From contig JBGTLQ010000270.1 in assembly GCA_041744075.1 (NCBI GenBank), positions 1 to 16,293 of the forward strand: a stretch of 16,293 nucleotides of DNA, in the 5' to 3' direction. Made by a program: the position numbers and the translations under genes. This document shows, piece after piece, positions 1 to 6,609 of the stretch (its first letter is position 1; every line of letters starts with the position of its first letter). The DNA is from JAJTZA01 sp041744075 (GTDB taxonomy: Bacteria; Verrucomicrobiota; Verrucomicrobiia; Chthoniobacterales; Terrimicrobiaceae). Under the pieces are notes generated by a model that had not been told where the DNA came from, did not search any database, and saw nothing but the letters and a program-made list of their open reading frames with translations.

Positions 1-1
1 G

Positions 2-406
2 AAAGACGACCGATACGCATTTTGTATACTCGCATTGCTAAATCCGCAGCTTGATTATCGCAACAACGACTTCCATCTCGATCATCTCCATCCGATCTCT
101 GGATTTACGAAGAAGGCTGCCGCTGCGTTGAAGCTCTCCCCCGAAGATGAAGAGATTTTTCTCTCTTCCGAGTGGAACAACAGCATCGTTAATCTTCAAA
201 TGCTGGATTCAAACGAGAATATGTCGAAGCAGGCGAAAAGCCTGGAAGACTGGGTGACACTGGAAACAAAAAAGAAAGAACGGGTGGCATTCCTCGACCG
301 CTGTATCATCTCCCACACATCCAGCCTTCAGCTCCGCGATTTCGCAGCTTTTGCCAGGGAGCGGGATGCTCTCCTCGCGAAGAAGCTTTCAGAGCTTCTA
401 AAGTGA
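2..406 (+). CDS. DUF262/HNH (GmrSD/BrxU-like) nuclease, C-terminal fragment
   Basis: Only the end of this gene is present. The frame is open to the left edge, so the TTG at 35 is not a credible start. The visible part opens with the strand pattern ending LDYRNNDF and then FHLDHLHP (bases 71-94). This is the H-x-x-D-H-x-x-P core of the DUF1524/HNH nuclease module at the C-terminus of DUF262 proteins. A downstream NSIVNLQML..N..MSKQ stretch fits the Asn/Lys part of the same finger. In this family an N-terminal DUF262 NTP-sensing domain is joined to the HNH nuclease to make type IV-like restriction enzymes (GmrSD, BrxU) that cut modified DNA and are often encoded inside BREX loci. Its stop TGA (404-406) overlaps an ATG (406-408), suggesting it was once coupled to a further gene. 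The HNH call is good. The DUF262 part is inferred from family architecture, since it lies outside the window. Confidence 0.8.
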   Translation, partial: KDDRYAFCILALLNPQLDYRNNDFHLDHLHPISGFTKKAAAALKLSPEDEEIFLSSEWNNSIVNLQMLDSNENMSKQAKSLEDWVTLETKKKERVAFLDRCIISHTSSLQLRDFAAFARERDALLAKKLSELLK

Positions 407-507
407 TGAATCCAACAACACGCTGGGCTCGCAAAATCAACCTCGATGACGGTGTCACGGTCAAATGCCAAAAGTTCCTCGGCCTGCTCAGCAAGGTCAC
501 GAGCTTA
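406..507 (+). other. Possible remnant of a gene once coupled to the HNH gene; otherwise empty interval
   Basis: The interval between the HNH stop and the convergent DUF4238 stop holds about 34 codons that start at an ATG overlapping the upstream stop as TGATG. The reading begins MNPTTRWARKINLDDG. The frame continues to 642, but beyond 508 it runs antisense through the DUF4238 gene and so is probably not meaningful there. This may be the 5' stub of an operon gene cut off when the reverse cassette arrived, or simply chance. I see no terminator hairpin with a T-run here. Confidence 0.2.
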
Positions 508-1461
508 CTATCCATTCGGGTAGTCCTCGTCGCCGGATACGATTACCATTTTTCGATTCGGGTCTCGAAAACGGGGCTCGTCTTTCAGGACTATCTCTGC
601 ATGTCCGAAGTCGCTTGTCCGAGAGTAGAGAAACCGATGTGATTCCTGCACCTGCATGGAGTTGTAATAGAGGAGCATTTCAGGAGCCAAGGCGTCATTC
701 GCCTTTCCGTCTATAAATTCCATCGTGCTAAAGTGCTCTCGATCATACATTAAAAGTGTCACATCCTCCGCCAACGGGAAGGACATCTCGATCCCCTTTG
801 ATCCAATTCCGGAGTGACTCATCCAACCTCCGGTTATATGAGGTCTCCGGGAGAGCGGATGATCTGAGGTATAAAAGTGACCATGTCGTCCAGCGCGAAG
901 AAACGTCCATATGTGGCCAATAAAGATGCTCTGGTATTTGGCAATGGACTCATGATTGAGCATGCTCACGATATGGAAATTCTTGGCCTCAATATCTGAC
1001 AAGCCTTTCGGGATCGGAATCTCAGCTTGGTCATCCTCAGAGTCTATCGAAAAGGAACGCCGTAGTGCTCGCTCCATCGCTCTGCGCATTTGGTCGTTTA
1101 ACTCACGGACGAGTGGCGTTCGAACCATCTGGAGAGAAAGCATCTGGCTGATGCACAATCGCTCATCGTGACTTAGTCCCACATCGGCTTGGGATCGAAC
1201 TCGCTCCAATACTGCGGAAAGCGTCGAACTCCATCTTCCTTCAGCTCTCGACAAGGCCTTTTCAACAAACTGGGCCTCTCCGGTAACCGCAGCAACTTCT
1301 GGATCATCATAGAAGTAGCCGTCGCACCCGATATTCGCCACACCGTTGGGAAATGACCTCCCGGTGGATTTGTCGTAAATCCAGAGCTTCTCGTTATCAT
1401 CCGCAAAATTTCTGAGCAGAAATTGAGGGACGAAGTGCTGCTTCTTTACTTTGTCGGACAT
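508..1461 (-). CDS. DUF4238 family protein
   Basis: This 317-aa protein carries the DUF4238 signature at its N-terminus: KKQHFVPQFLLRNF (residues 6-19), followed by LWIYDK and a GCDGYFYDD segment. Length and architecture are normal for the family, whose members are scattered, horizontally mobile and often found in defence islands. The biochemical function is not known to me. A second conserved-looking block, GRHGHFYTSDHPL around the middle, matches the usual F.TSD.P motif of the family. It is the last gene of a reverse-strand operon, starting 28 bp after the DUF6602 gene. The ATG at 1461 puts the KKQHFVPQF motif at the usual distance from the start. No Shine-Dalgarno is visible upstream, where the sequence is AT-rich. 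The family call is secure and the role is unknown. Confidence 0.85.
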   Translation of the reverse strand: MSDKVKKQHFVPQFLLRNFADDNEKLWIYDKSTGRSFPNGVANIGCDGYFYDDPEVAAVTGEAQFVEKALSRAEGRWSSTLSAVLERVRSQADVGLSHDERLCISQMLSLQMVRTPLVRELNDQMRRAMERALRRSFSIDSEDDQAEIPIPKGLSDIEAKNFHIVSMLNHESIAKYQSIFIGHIWTFLRAGRHGHFYTSDHPLSRRPHITGGWMSHSGIGSKGIEMSFPLAEDVTLLMYDREHFSTMEFIDGKANDALAPEMLLYYNSMQVQESHRFLYSRTSDFGHAEIVLKDEPRFRDPNRKMVIVSGDEDYPNG

Positions 1462-1489
1462 TGGTTATTTTATTAAACTGCCAAATTAG

Positions 1490-3073
1490 TCACCTGCTTG
1501 CTTCTGACCCAGTCTCGGCTAAAGCTTTGTCACCTGTATCTTGAGAGAGAAACGGGGTAACCTCGGCCTCCAGTTCCTCCATCGCCGGAAAATTGTTGAG
1601 CTGATCCACATAGGGACACCTGATTTCGTCGCCTGTGATCAAGTCAAAGACTGCAATCTTACGGGTGTGTTTTCCATCCTTCGGAACCCATTCCTCAATG
1701 GCAAGAACCCGACCTTGTGTCAATGCCACCGGGTATCGAAACCAGCGGAGAAATCTTGAATGGGTGTTCCATTCCAGCTTGGAAAGATCAGTTCCATCAA
1801 CGTGAAGTTCCACTTCGAAAATCGTTTCGGCCCCCGGTCTTTTTCGTGCCAAGGACATGAGATGAAGACGATTGTGAGCAAAGGTGGACACCCGTCCCCA
1901 CTCGAAGATTCCTCCGATTGCGCGGGGTAAAAGCATTGTATTAAATCTTTCTGACCAAGTTGGAGGAACGCCACTTTTCATCATGGCCTTATCGAGCAAT
2001 TCGGCAAATCGACCAATGGGAGCAAGAACTCGTTTGTGAAGAGCTGCGATCCTACCCTGAAGTTGGAGAACCATCCATGCCAATCCCAGCCCCGCGTGGA
2101 TCCCCGTTGTTTCAGTAACGTCCGCAGCTTCTTTGTAATTTCCGGGATAACGCGGACATGGCCACCGGCGGAGTCCGCCATACAGAAAGCCGCCATCGAG
2201 CGTAACAACAAACTGAGGAACCACCTTCGTGTGACCCTCATCACACATCGCCTTCCATGCGACTTTTAGGCGGTCAATTGGATCGGATTGCGCTCCTACA
2301 ATATAACAGAGGGGCCACGGGTGGTTCTTGAATGCGGGGTTGTCTTTTTCCAATTGAGCGTAGGCTGGAATCGATTGAAGATTCCCCCAGTCCTTCTTCA
2401 GCTTTTGCGCAGTCAGATTGGAGGTAACCATAATCGCAGCCACAACTTGATCGATGAGAACATGCGCTTTTCCATCGTTGGAATCGCCCGGCAGGCAAAC
2501 CTGAGCATCTGCACCCACAACAATCAGATCAATCTGCGAAGATTTCGATCCGTTGTAATCATAGATGTGTCCGCCTCGCAAGACACGCAGGCTTGACCCA
2601 AGGTGCCGCTCAAGGAACTGAATCCACACGCGTTCGTTCTCCTCCCCTAGATCGCTGTTGGCAACGAGCATGCGTGTCCCGAGCAATTGCTCCAAAAGGC
2701 GGATTCGCAAATTGTGGTAATGTGCGCGAGTCTCCGCAGCCAGGCCGATTTCGCCTTCGGGAGCTTCGACTGACTGCTCCATTTTCTCGTATATTGCGCT
2801 AACGGAAACGAGAATTGGCGTCCAAAGCGCTTCCGAGAGATCATCAGTCTTCGCTTCCAGTTCCTTCGCCTCCTTTGTAAATTGCCAAAGCGGCCTGGTG
2901 CGCTCAAGTCCTTCGACCAAAAGGTGACTGGTGTTTATCGCCAGTTGATTCAACAAAGTGAGTATATCAACAAGCGCAGAACTATCGCTGCGTTTGAGCA
3001 ACTTTGCCTGCTCATCCAATACATGACGCAGTGCCTGTTCGGCGAGGGCTCGGGTTTCTGGGAATCTCGACAT
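1490..3073 (-). CDS. DUF6602-type protein, PD-(D/E)XK-like fold with degenerate active site
   Basis: The protein has 527 aa from the ATG at 3073; a TTG two codons upstream is less likely. Residues 1-130 look helical. The next part follows the DUF6602 pattern: LGEENERVW (Glu residues 144-147), a glycine-rich strand, then SSQIDLIVV with Asp182, then VVAAIMVTSNLT (residues 210-221). In this family the last strand normally reads E-V-K-S-x-L-T and supplies the E-x-K of a restriction-endonuclease-like fold. Here Met215 and Thr217 stand in for Glu and Lys, so nuclease activity is doubtful. The C-terminal half (about residues 290-527) is not recognised. It lies between the 594-aa gene (48-bp gap) and the DUF4238 gene (28-bp gap), all on one strand, so one transcript is likely. 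The family call rests on motif memory, not a search. The substitutions are seen directly. Confidence 0.65.
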   Translation of the reverse strand: MSRFPETRALAEQALRHVLDEQAKLLKRSDSSALVDILTLLNQLAINTSHLLVEGLERTRPLWQFTKEAKELEAKTDDLSEALWTPILVSVSAIYEKMEQSVEAPEGEIGLAAETRAHYHNLRIRLLEQLLGTRMLVANSDLGEENERVWIQFLERHLGSSLRVLRGGHIYDYNGSKSSQIDLIVVGADAQVCLPGDSNDGKAHVLIDQVVAAIMVTSNLTAQKLKKDWGNLQSIPAYAQLEKDNPAFKNHPWPLCYIVGAQSDPIDRLKVAWKAMCDEGHTKVVPQFVVTLDGGFLYGGLRRWPCPRYPGNYKEAADVTETTGIHAGLGLAWMVLQLQGRIAALHKRVLAPIGRFAELLDKAMMKSGVPPTWSERFNTMLLPRAIGGIFEWGRVSTFAHNRLHLMSLARKRPGAETIFEVELHVDGTDLSKLEWNTHSRFLRWFRYPVALTQGRVLAIEEWVPKDGKHTRKIAVFDLITGDEIRCPYVDQLNNFPAMEELEAEVTPFLSQDTGDKALAETGSEASR

Positions 3074-3121
3074 TTTCAATTGTGCAAATCTCAGTGTTAT
3101 CCATCCGACGACAAACTCAGC

Positions 3122-4906
3122 TTATGGCAATGGTCCCTTGTCCAGAATGGTTTTGGTAATCCATCCCAAGGACCATGCAACGCTACCTAGAACGCAGATG
3201 TTCATTTGCTGATAGTTGTCGTCAGTGCTTGGAATTCCGAAAATTTGGAGGGCCTTCCGGGCCGTCGATTCGCCGTTGTGAGCATCGCCTTGGCGCAGGT
3301 CGTTGATACCGACAAGTGGTCCCGTGATGGATCGACCATCTTCACCGTGGGCATTCAGCCATTTTTCGAGTCGTTTGATTTCTCCGAGCTTCTCCGGCGT
3401 GTTTGGGAGTTGAGAGCCAAGCAGCCGATTCACCGACTCCCTTTTGAGCCTTTCGATGACCATCTTCTTCAGAAGTTTAGCCAATGTGCACACTTCAGAA
3501 AACGAGTGGTCGTAGAATCTATGAATTGATCGGTAAAAGGCTTTTTCCTCGCACGGGTGGGCATACAGACTGACGCCGGTCGTTTCCTGCATTGCCTGCT
3601 CAACCGCAATGAGATTGGTGTAGAGCATGACCTCGGGCGGGATGGTGTGGGCGGGATCCGCCAGATTTTGAGAAGCATGAAGTTCTTCAGATAACCCACC
3701 CTCGGGAACAACGCTGAATCCGGACCACAGGCGCTGGGTCCACTCTGGGAGCTGAGCCATTTTGTAGCCGAGAACATTGATCAGTCCCAATTTGTTGGTT
3801 CCGAAATGCAACGCCCTGTTCTCAGCAGGACCGACGCTACCCGTCGAACCAGTGTGCCACTTTAAAAACCCGCCCTCATGTTGAAGCAACTCGCGGATAA
3901 TCTCAGGTCGAAACCACAACCATCCCTGATAATCCGAAAGTTTTTGCCCCGAAAGTTTTTCGCCGCCCTGATTATCGACAAAAAATGGAACTGTTGGTTC
4001 CGGCCAGTCTCCAGCCACGCGGCAGCTTCGTGCAGCAGGTTCAATCCATTGTTTCCACCAGATCTTTCCACATGCGCACTCCAAACGGTTCCCGTCGTGT
4101 CGGACGATTCTCTCGGAGCTTCGAGCAGCAGTCTCCTCTGTGGGGTGAAGCATTAGTGGCACATCGTCGCTCGGGTCGACACTTTCCCGCCACATATGAA
4201 AGACTGCGGTCGTGCTGCCCACTGGCATCCCACCTTCAAGAATTTGACGTTTTGTGCCATCCCACTCTCCCGAATCAAAATCAATGTGTTGGTCTTCGTC
4301 CCAAGGAATGTGGTCCAAGGTGTTTTCGACGGCGTCTCGAACACGGAATCCTGTCATCAAGAGCGTGGCCTTCCTGGCGCACAAAAAATCCCGCAGGTGC
4401 TCAGCACGCATCTCGACCCGAACAGGAATCCCGTCGCTATCCCGATGAAGTCGGACAACCTCAACATAATCCTCCTCGGGACGCACCCAAATATCTCCTC
4501 GTCGCAGCAAGCCGAGAGCGAACTCGATTTCCTGAGAAAGAACCCACTCCGTTTTTTCCCCGGTATCAAATCCCTTCCTCAAGACCGGATAGAAACCGAT
4601 GATCTCCTCGTCGTCGTTACGAAGGGTGCCTGGAGCCAAATACAAAGTATCATTCGCCCAAGCTGCGTCATTGCCATTCTTGTTGATCGAGTTCCACCCA
4701 GAGTTTTGGAGCTGGTCCCTGCATGAGAGAAAGCAGACCGCAGTCTCAATAGACTCATAATCCTTGCGATGTCCGGCCCAGCCAAACTCTCCCACTCTGC
4801 CGTCGTATTCGCTGGAGCACAGGGGAATCCACGTTCGACCTGAAAAACCTCGATTCTTCACATCGCTCAGCTCCAACCATTTCAACAAGTCTATCTCTTC
4901 GTTCAT
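3122..4906 (-). CDS. Uncharacterised 594-aa protein, first gene of the reverse cassette
   Basis: I do not recognise this family. The frame stays open up to 5188, but the extra 94 residues would overlap the divergent HTH-ImmA gene, run through the promoter region and are Cys-rich and low quality. The ATG at 4906 (MNEEIDLLKWLEL) is therefore the preferred start. The protein has no signal peptide. It is rich in Trp and acidic residues in its first 300 residues, with many strand-like stretches (for example IPVRVEMRAEHLRDFL). A CACGKIWWKQW segment has two Cys but no matching second pair, so a zinc ribbon is not established. The last 200 residues look helical (LAKLLKKMVIERLKRESVNRLL), with a charged LRQGDAHNGE motif near the end. 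It begins a run of three same-strand genes with DUF6602 and DUF4238 and starts 81 bp from the divergent regulator. A role in the same defence-type module is inferred from context only. Confidence 0.7.
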   Translation of the reverse strand: MNEEIDLLKWLELSDVKNRGFSGRTWIPLCSSEYDGRVGEFGWAGHRKDYESIETAVCFLSCRDQLQNSGWNSINKNGNDAAWANDTLYLAPGTLRNDDEEIIGFYPVLRKGFDTGEKTEWVLSQEIEFALGLLRRGDIWVRPEEDYVEVVRLHRDSDGIPVRVEMRAEHLRDFLCARKATLLMTGFRVRDAVENTLDHIPWDEDQHIDFDSGEWDGTKRQILEGGMPVGSTTAVFHMWRESVDPSDDVPLMLHPTEETAARSSERIVRHDGNRLECACGKIWWKQWIEPAARSCRVAGDWPEPTVPFFVDNQGGEKLSGQKLSDYQGWLWFRPEIIRELLQHEGGFLKWHTGSTGSVGPAENRALHFGTNKLGLINVLGYKMAQLPEWTQRLWSGFSVVPEGGLSEELHASQNLADPAHTIPPEVMLYTNLIAVEQAMQETTGVSLYAHPCEEKAFYRSIHRFYDHSFSEVCTLAKLLKKMVIERLKRESVNRLLGSQLPNTPEKLGEIKRLEKWLNAHGEDGRSITGPLVGINDLRQGDAHNGESTARKALQIFGIPSTDDNYQQMNICVLGSVAWSLGWITKTILDKGPLP

Positions 4907-4941
4907 TTTCCAAGGATCGCTTTCGGGGATGGCAAAATGCA

Positions 4942-4970
4942 TAAATAATCTTGCAAACCGGGAATTGCAA
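4942..4970 (-). promoter_or_regulatory. Candidate sigma70-type promoter for the reverse cassette
   Basis: Reading the minus strand, TTGCAA (4970-4965) is followed after exactly 17 bases by TATTTA (4947-4942). This is acceptable -35/-10 spacing with a moderate match to consensus. Transcription would begin near 4935, about 29 bases before the 594-aa gene's ATG at 4906, which supports that start choice. Both hexamers overlap or abut the inverted-repeat operator, so binding there should block it. I could not pick a convincing promoter for the plus-strand operon, although AT-rich bases 4941-4949 could serve as its -10. Confidence 0.4.
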
Positions 4971-4971
4971 G
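4950..4971. promoter_or_regulatory. Inverted-repeat operator between divergent operons
   Basis: A perfect 7-bp inverted repeat, CTTGCAA-N8-TTGCAAG, lies in the 81-bp gap between the divergent starts at 4906 and 4988. Its 15-bp centre-to-centre spacing of half-sites suits a dimeric helix-turn-helix protein. It sits over the candidate -35 of the reverse cassette and just ahead of the HTH-ImmA gene, the classic place for an autoregulatory operator. A further ATCTTGC copy (4975-4981) repeats part of the left arm and may be an auxiliary half-site. That the adjacent HTH-ImmA protein binds it is inference. Confidence 0.5.
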
Positions 4972-4987
4972 GCGATCTTGCCGACAT

Positions 4988-6100
4988 ATGAGAAATGAAA
5001 CAGGAGTGCTGTCTCTCCCTTTCCTTGGCCGTCGCATTGCAGTCGCCCGTGAGGCAGCCGGGCTCACACAAGCCGATATGGCTTCCAAACTCGGATTTCG
5101 AGACCGTCAGACACTTGCCGCGATCGAATGCGGTGAGCGGAAAGTCGCCGTTGAGGAAATGCTGGCAGTGACCGAACTGACCGGGCAAGACTTGGATTTT
5201 TTTACGGATCCTTTCCGATTGGTAGGAGAAGGAGGTTTTTCCTATCGTGCCTCGGGAGTTGCTGAGGCCGAAATCGAACCCTTTGAGGAGGAGGTCGGAA
5301 AGTGGCTGGCTCTCTGGCGGTATCTCGGGGAGCGGCGGGGTGAATTGCCAGGGCCAATTCGACCAAAATTAGCCCTGAATCTAGAAAGCACCTTCGAGCA
5401 TGCGCAGGCCGCCGGCGAAGCGATGGCCCGTCATCTGGGGCTCGGCTCCATACCGGGCGAGCGACTTGCTGAAGCCGTGGAGCAAAAACTGTCCATCCCG
5501 GTTCTCTTCGTTGATATGCCGGAGGGCCTCTCCGGTGTGGCCGCTCAGATTACCAGCGGGGATGCCATTTTGATCAACCGTCATGAATCACTGGGGCGGC
5601 AGACATTCGATCTTGCTCACGAGCTTTTTCACGTTCTGACTTGGGATGCGATGCCACCGGAGCGGGTTGATCGGAGAAACCCGAGCACCTACAAGGCGAA
5701 AAAAATCGAGCAGTTGGCAGACAACTTTGCCGCAGCTCTGCTGATGCCTTCCGCTGACCTTGCTCAGAAGTGGGAGCGGCGGGACTCTGGACATTCCTTG
5801 AACGAATGGATCGCTTCGGTCGCAGGCCACTTTCGAGTGTCTCCTAATGCTGCGGTTTGGAGATTCGTAGCTCTGGAAAAAATCAAGAAGGCCGAAGTAG
5901 AAGAATTGATCGCTGAACTTCCGTCGTTCCCAAATGTGGAAAGACCTCCGTTTTCCCGCATTTTCTTTGATCGCTTGGCTTGGGGAATTGAACATGGAGA
6001 AGTTTCCGTCCGGAAAGCCCTCAAAGTGCTCGGGGTTGATCTTCCCACCCTGAAAGGGCAGGCGCAGATTCACGGAGTAATCCTCAACATCGGCATGTGA
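4988..6100 (+). CDS. HTH (XRE) regulator with ImmA/IrrE-type metallopeptidase domain
   Basis: This 370-aa two-domain protein begins with an XRE/Cro-type helix-turn-helix at about residues 14-70 (RRIAVAREAAGLTQADMASKLGF, turn and recognition helix QTLAAIECGER). Next comes a helical linker, then a COG2856 ImmA/IrrE zinc peptidase: DLAHELFHVLTWD with H211, E212 and H215, and EQLADNFAAALLMP with E241 as the likely third ligand. Family members repress their own operon and, like ImmA or IrrE/DdrO systems, can cleave a repressor when triggered; many act as antitoxin-like partners. The start at 4988 keeps the whole HTH. The nearest AAGG is about 15 bases upstream, too far to be a normal ribosome-binding site. 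It is the first gene of a plus-strand operon: PIN 13 bp downstream, then pglZ and brxL. Together with the operator beside it, it is the obvious candidate controller of this BREX half-operon. Confidence 0.9.
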   Translation: MRNETGVLSLPFLGRRIAVAREAAGLTQADMASKLGFRDRQTLAAIECGERKVAVEEMLAVTELTGQDLDFFTDPFRLVGEGGFSYRASGVAEAEIEPFEEEVGKWLALWRYLGERRGELPGPIRPKLALNLESTFEHAQAAGEAMARHLGLGSIPGERLAEAVEQKLSIPVLFVDMPEGLSGVAAQITSGDAILINRHESLGRQTFDLAHELFHVLTWDAMPPERVDRRNPSTYKAKKIEQLADNFAAALLMPSADLAQKWERRDSGHSLNEWIASVAGHFRVSPNAAVWRFVALEKIKKAEVEELIAELPSFPNVERPPFSRIFFDRLAWGIEHGEVSVRKALKVLGVDLPTLKGQAQIHGVILNIGM

Positions 6101-6113
6101 AGAACCTCATCGG

Positions 6114-6608
6114 ATGTCCAAGGAAATTCTTTATGTGGATACCTGCGTGGTGATCGAAGCGACAAGAACCGCCTGCTGGAATGCGGTCGCCGGACATTTT
6201 CAGATTCGAACCGTAACGGAAGTCTCCCGGGAACTCGCCACCAAGCCAGATGCTGTGCATGGGTATGTGGATGTGGATATGACCGACTTCCATGCTCAAG
6301 CTTCCATTGAAGTGTCGATTCCTAAAGCGATATTCCAAGCTGCATCCAAGTCGCCAGAGATCACTGCATTGGATGCCGGAGAGCGAGATTTGCTCGCTCA
6401 CGTTTACGGTCTTGTAGGTTCGGGTTGGCTTGTCACAACCGGCGACAGAGCTGCGGTGCGGATCGCGTGTTCCTTGGGATTGGCTGACAGATTAATTTCG
6501 TTGCAGGAAGTGGCTGAGAAATGCGGCCAGAATCCAAAGCTCAACGAGTGGTATTCCAAGAAATGGTTGTCGGACCAGAAGACCGCCTATCTCCTCGACA
6601 ATATCTGA
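6114..6608 (+). CDS. Small PIN-domain protein, probable toxin partner of the HTH-ImmA gene
   Basis: This 164-aa protein has all the acidic positions expected of a PIN-fold ribonuclease: ILYVDTCV with D9 on strand 1, VSREL with E40, ALDAGERD with D87, E90 and D92, and TTGDRAAV with D111. A single PIN domain fills the protein, followed by about 35 residues rich in Lys and Trp. PIN proteins are commonly mRNA- or tRNA-cleaving toxins of toxin-antitoxin pairs. Pairs of an HTH-ImmA protein with a PIN-like protein (for example of the DUF4411 type) are a recurrent arrangement. The gene starts 13 bp after the HTH-ImmA stop and ends 1 bp before pglZ, so it is embedded in the BREX operon. The start ATG at 6114 directly precedes the catalytic strand. 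No ribosome-binding site is visible. RNase activity is inferred from family. Confidence 0.8.
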   Translation: MSKEILYVDTCVVIEATRTACWNAVAGHFQIRTVTEVSRELATKPDAVHGYVDVDMTDFHAQASIEVSIPKAIFQAASKSPEITALDAGERDLLAHVYGLVGSGWLVTTGDRAAVRIACSLGLADRLISLQEVAEKCGQNPKLNEWYSKKWLSDQKTAYLLDNI

Positions 6609-6609
6609 C

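Noticed and set aside
3985..4602. Long 205-aa plus-strand frame antisense to the 594-aa gene
   Set aside because: Rich in Arg, Ser and Pro with no motif, while the minus-strand frame is much longer and protein-like. It is a shadow.
4907..5188. 94-codon N-terminal extension of the 594-aa minus-strand protein, overlapping the HTH-ImmA gene
   Set aside because: It would run through the divergent promoter region and over a conserved HTH coding region. Its Cys-rich reading is unlike the rest of the protein, and the ATG at 4906 fits the candidate promoter.
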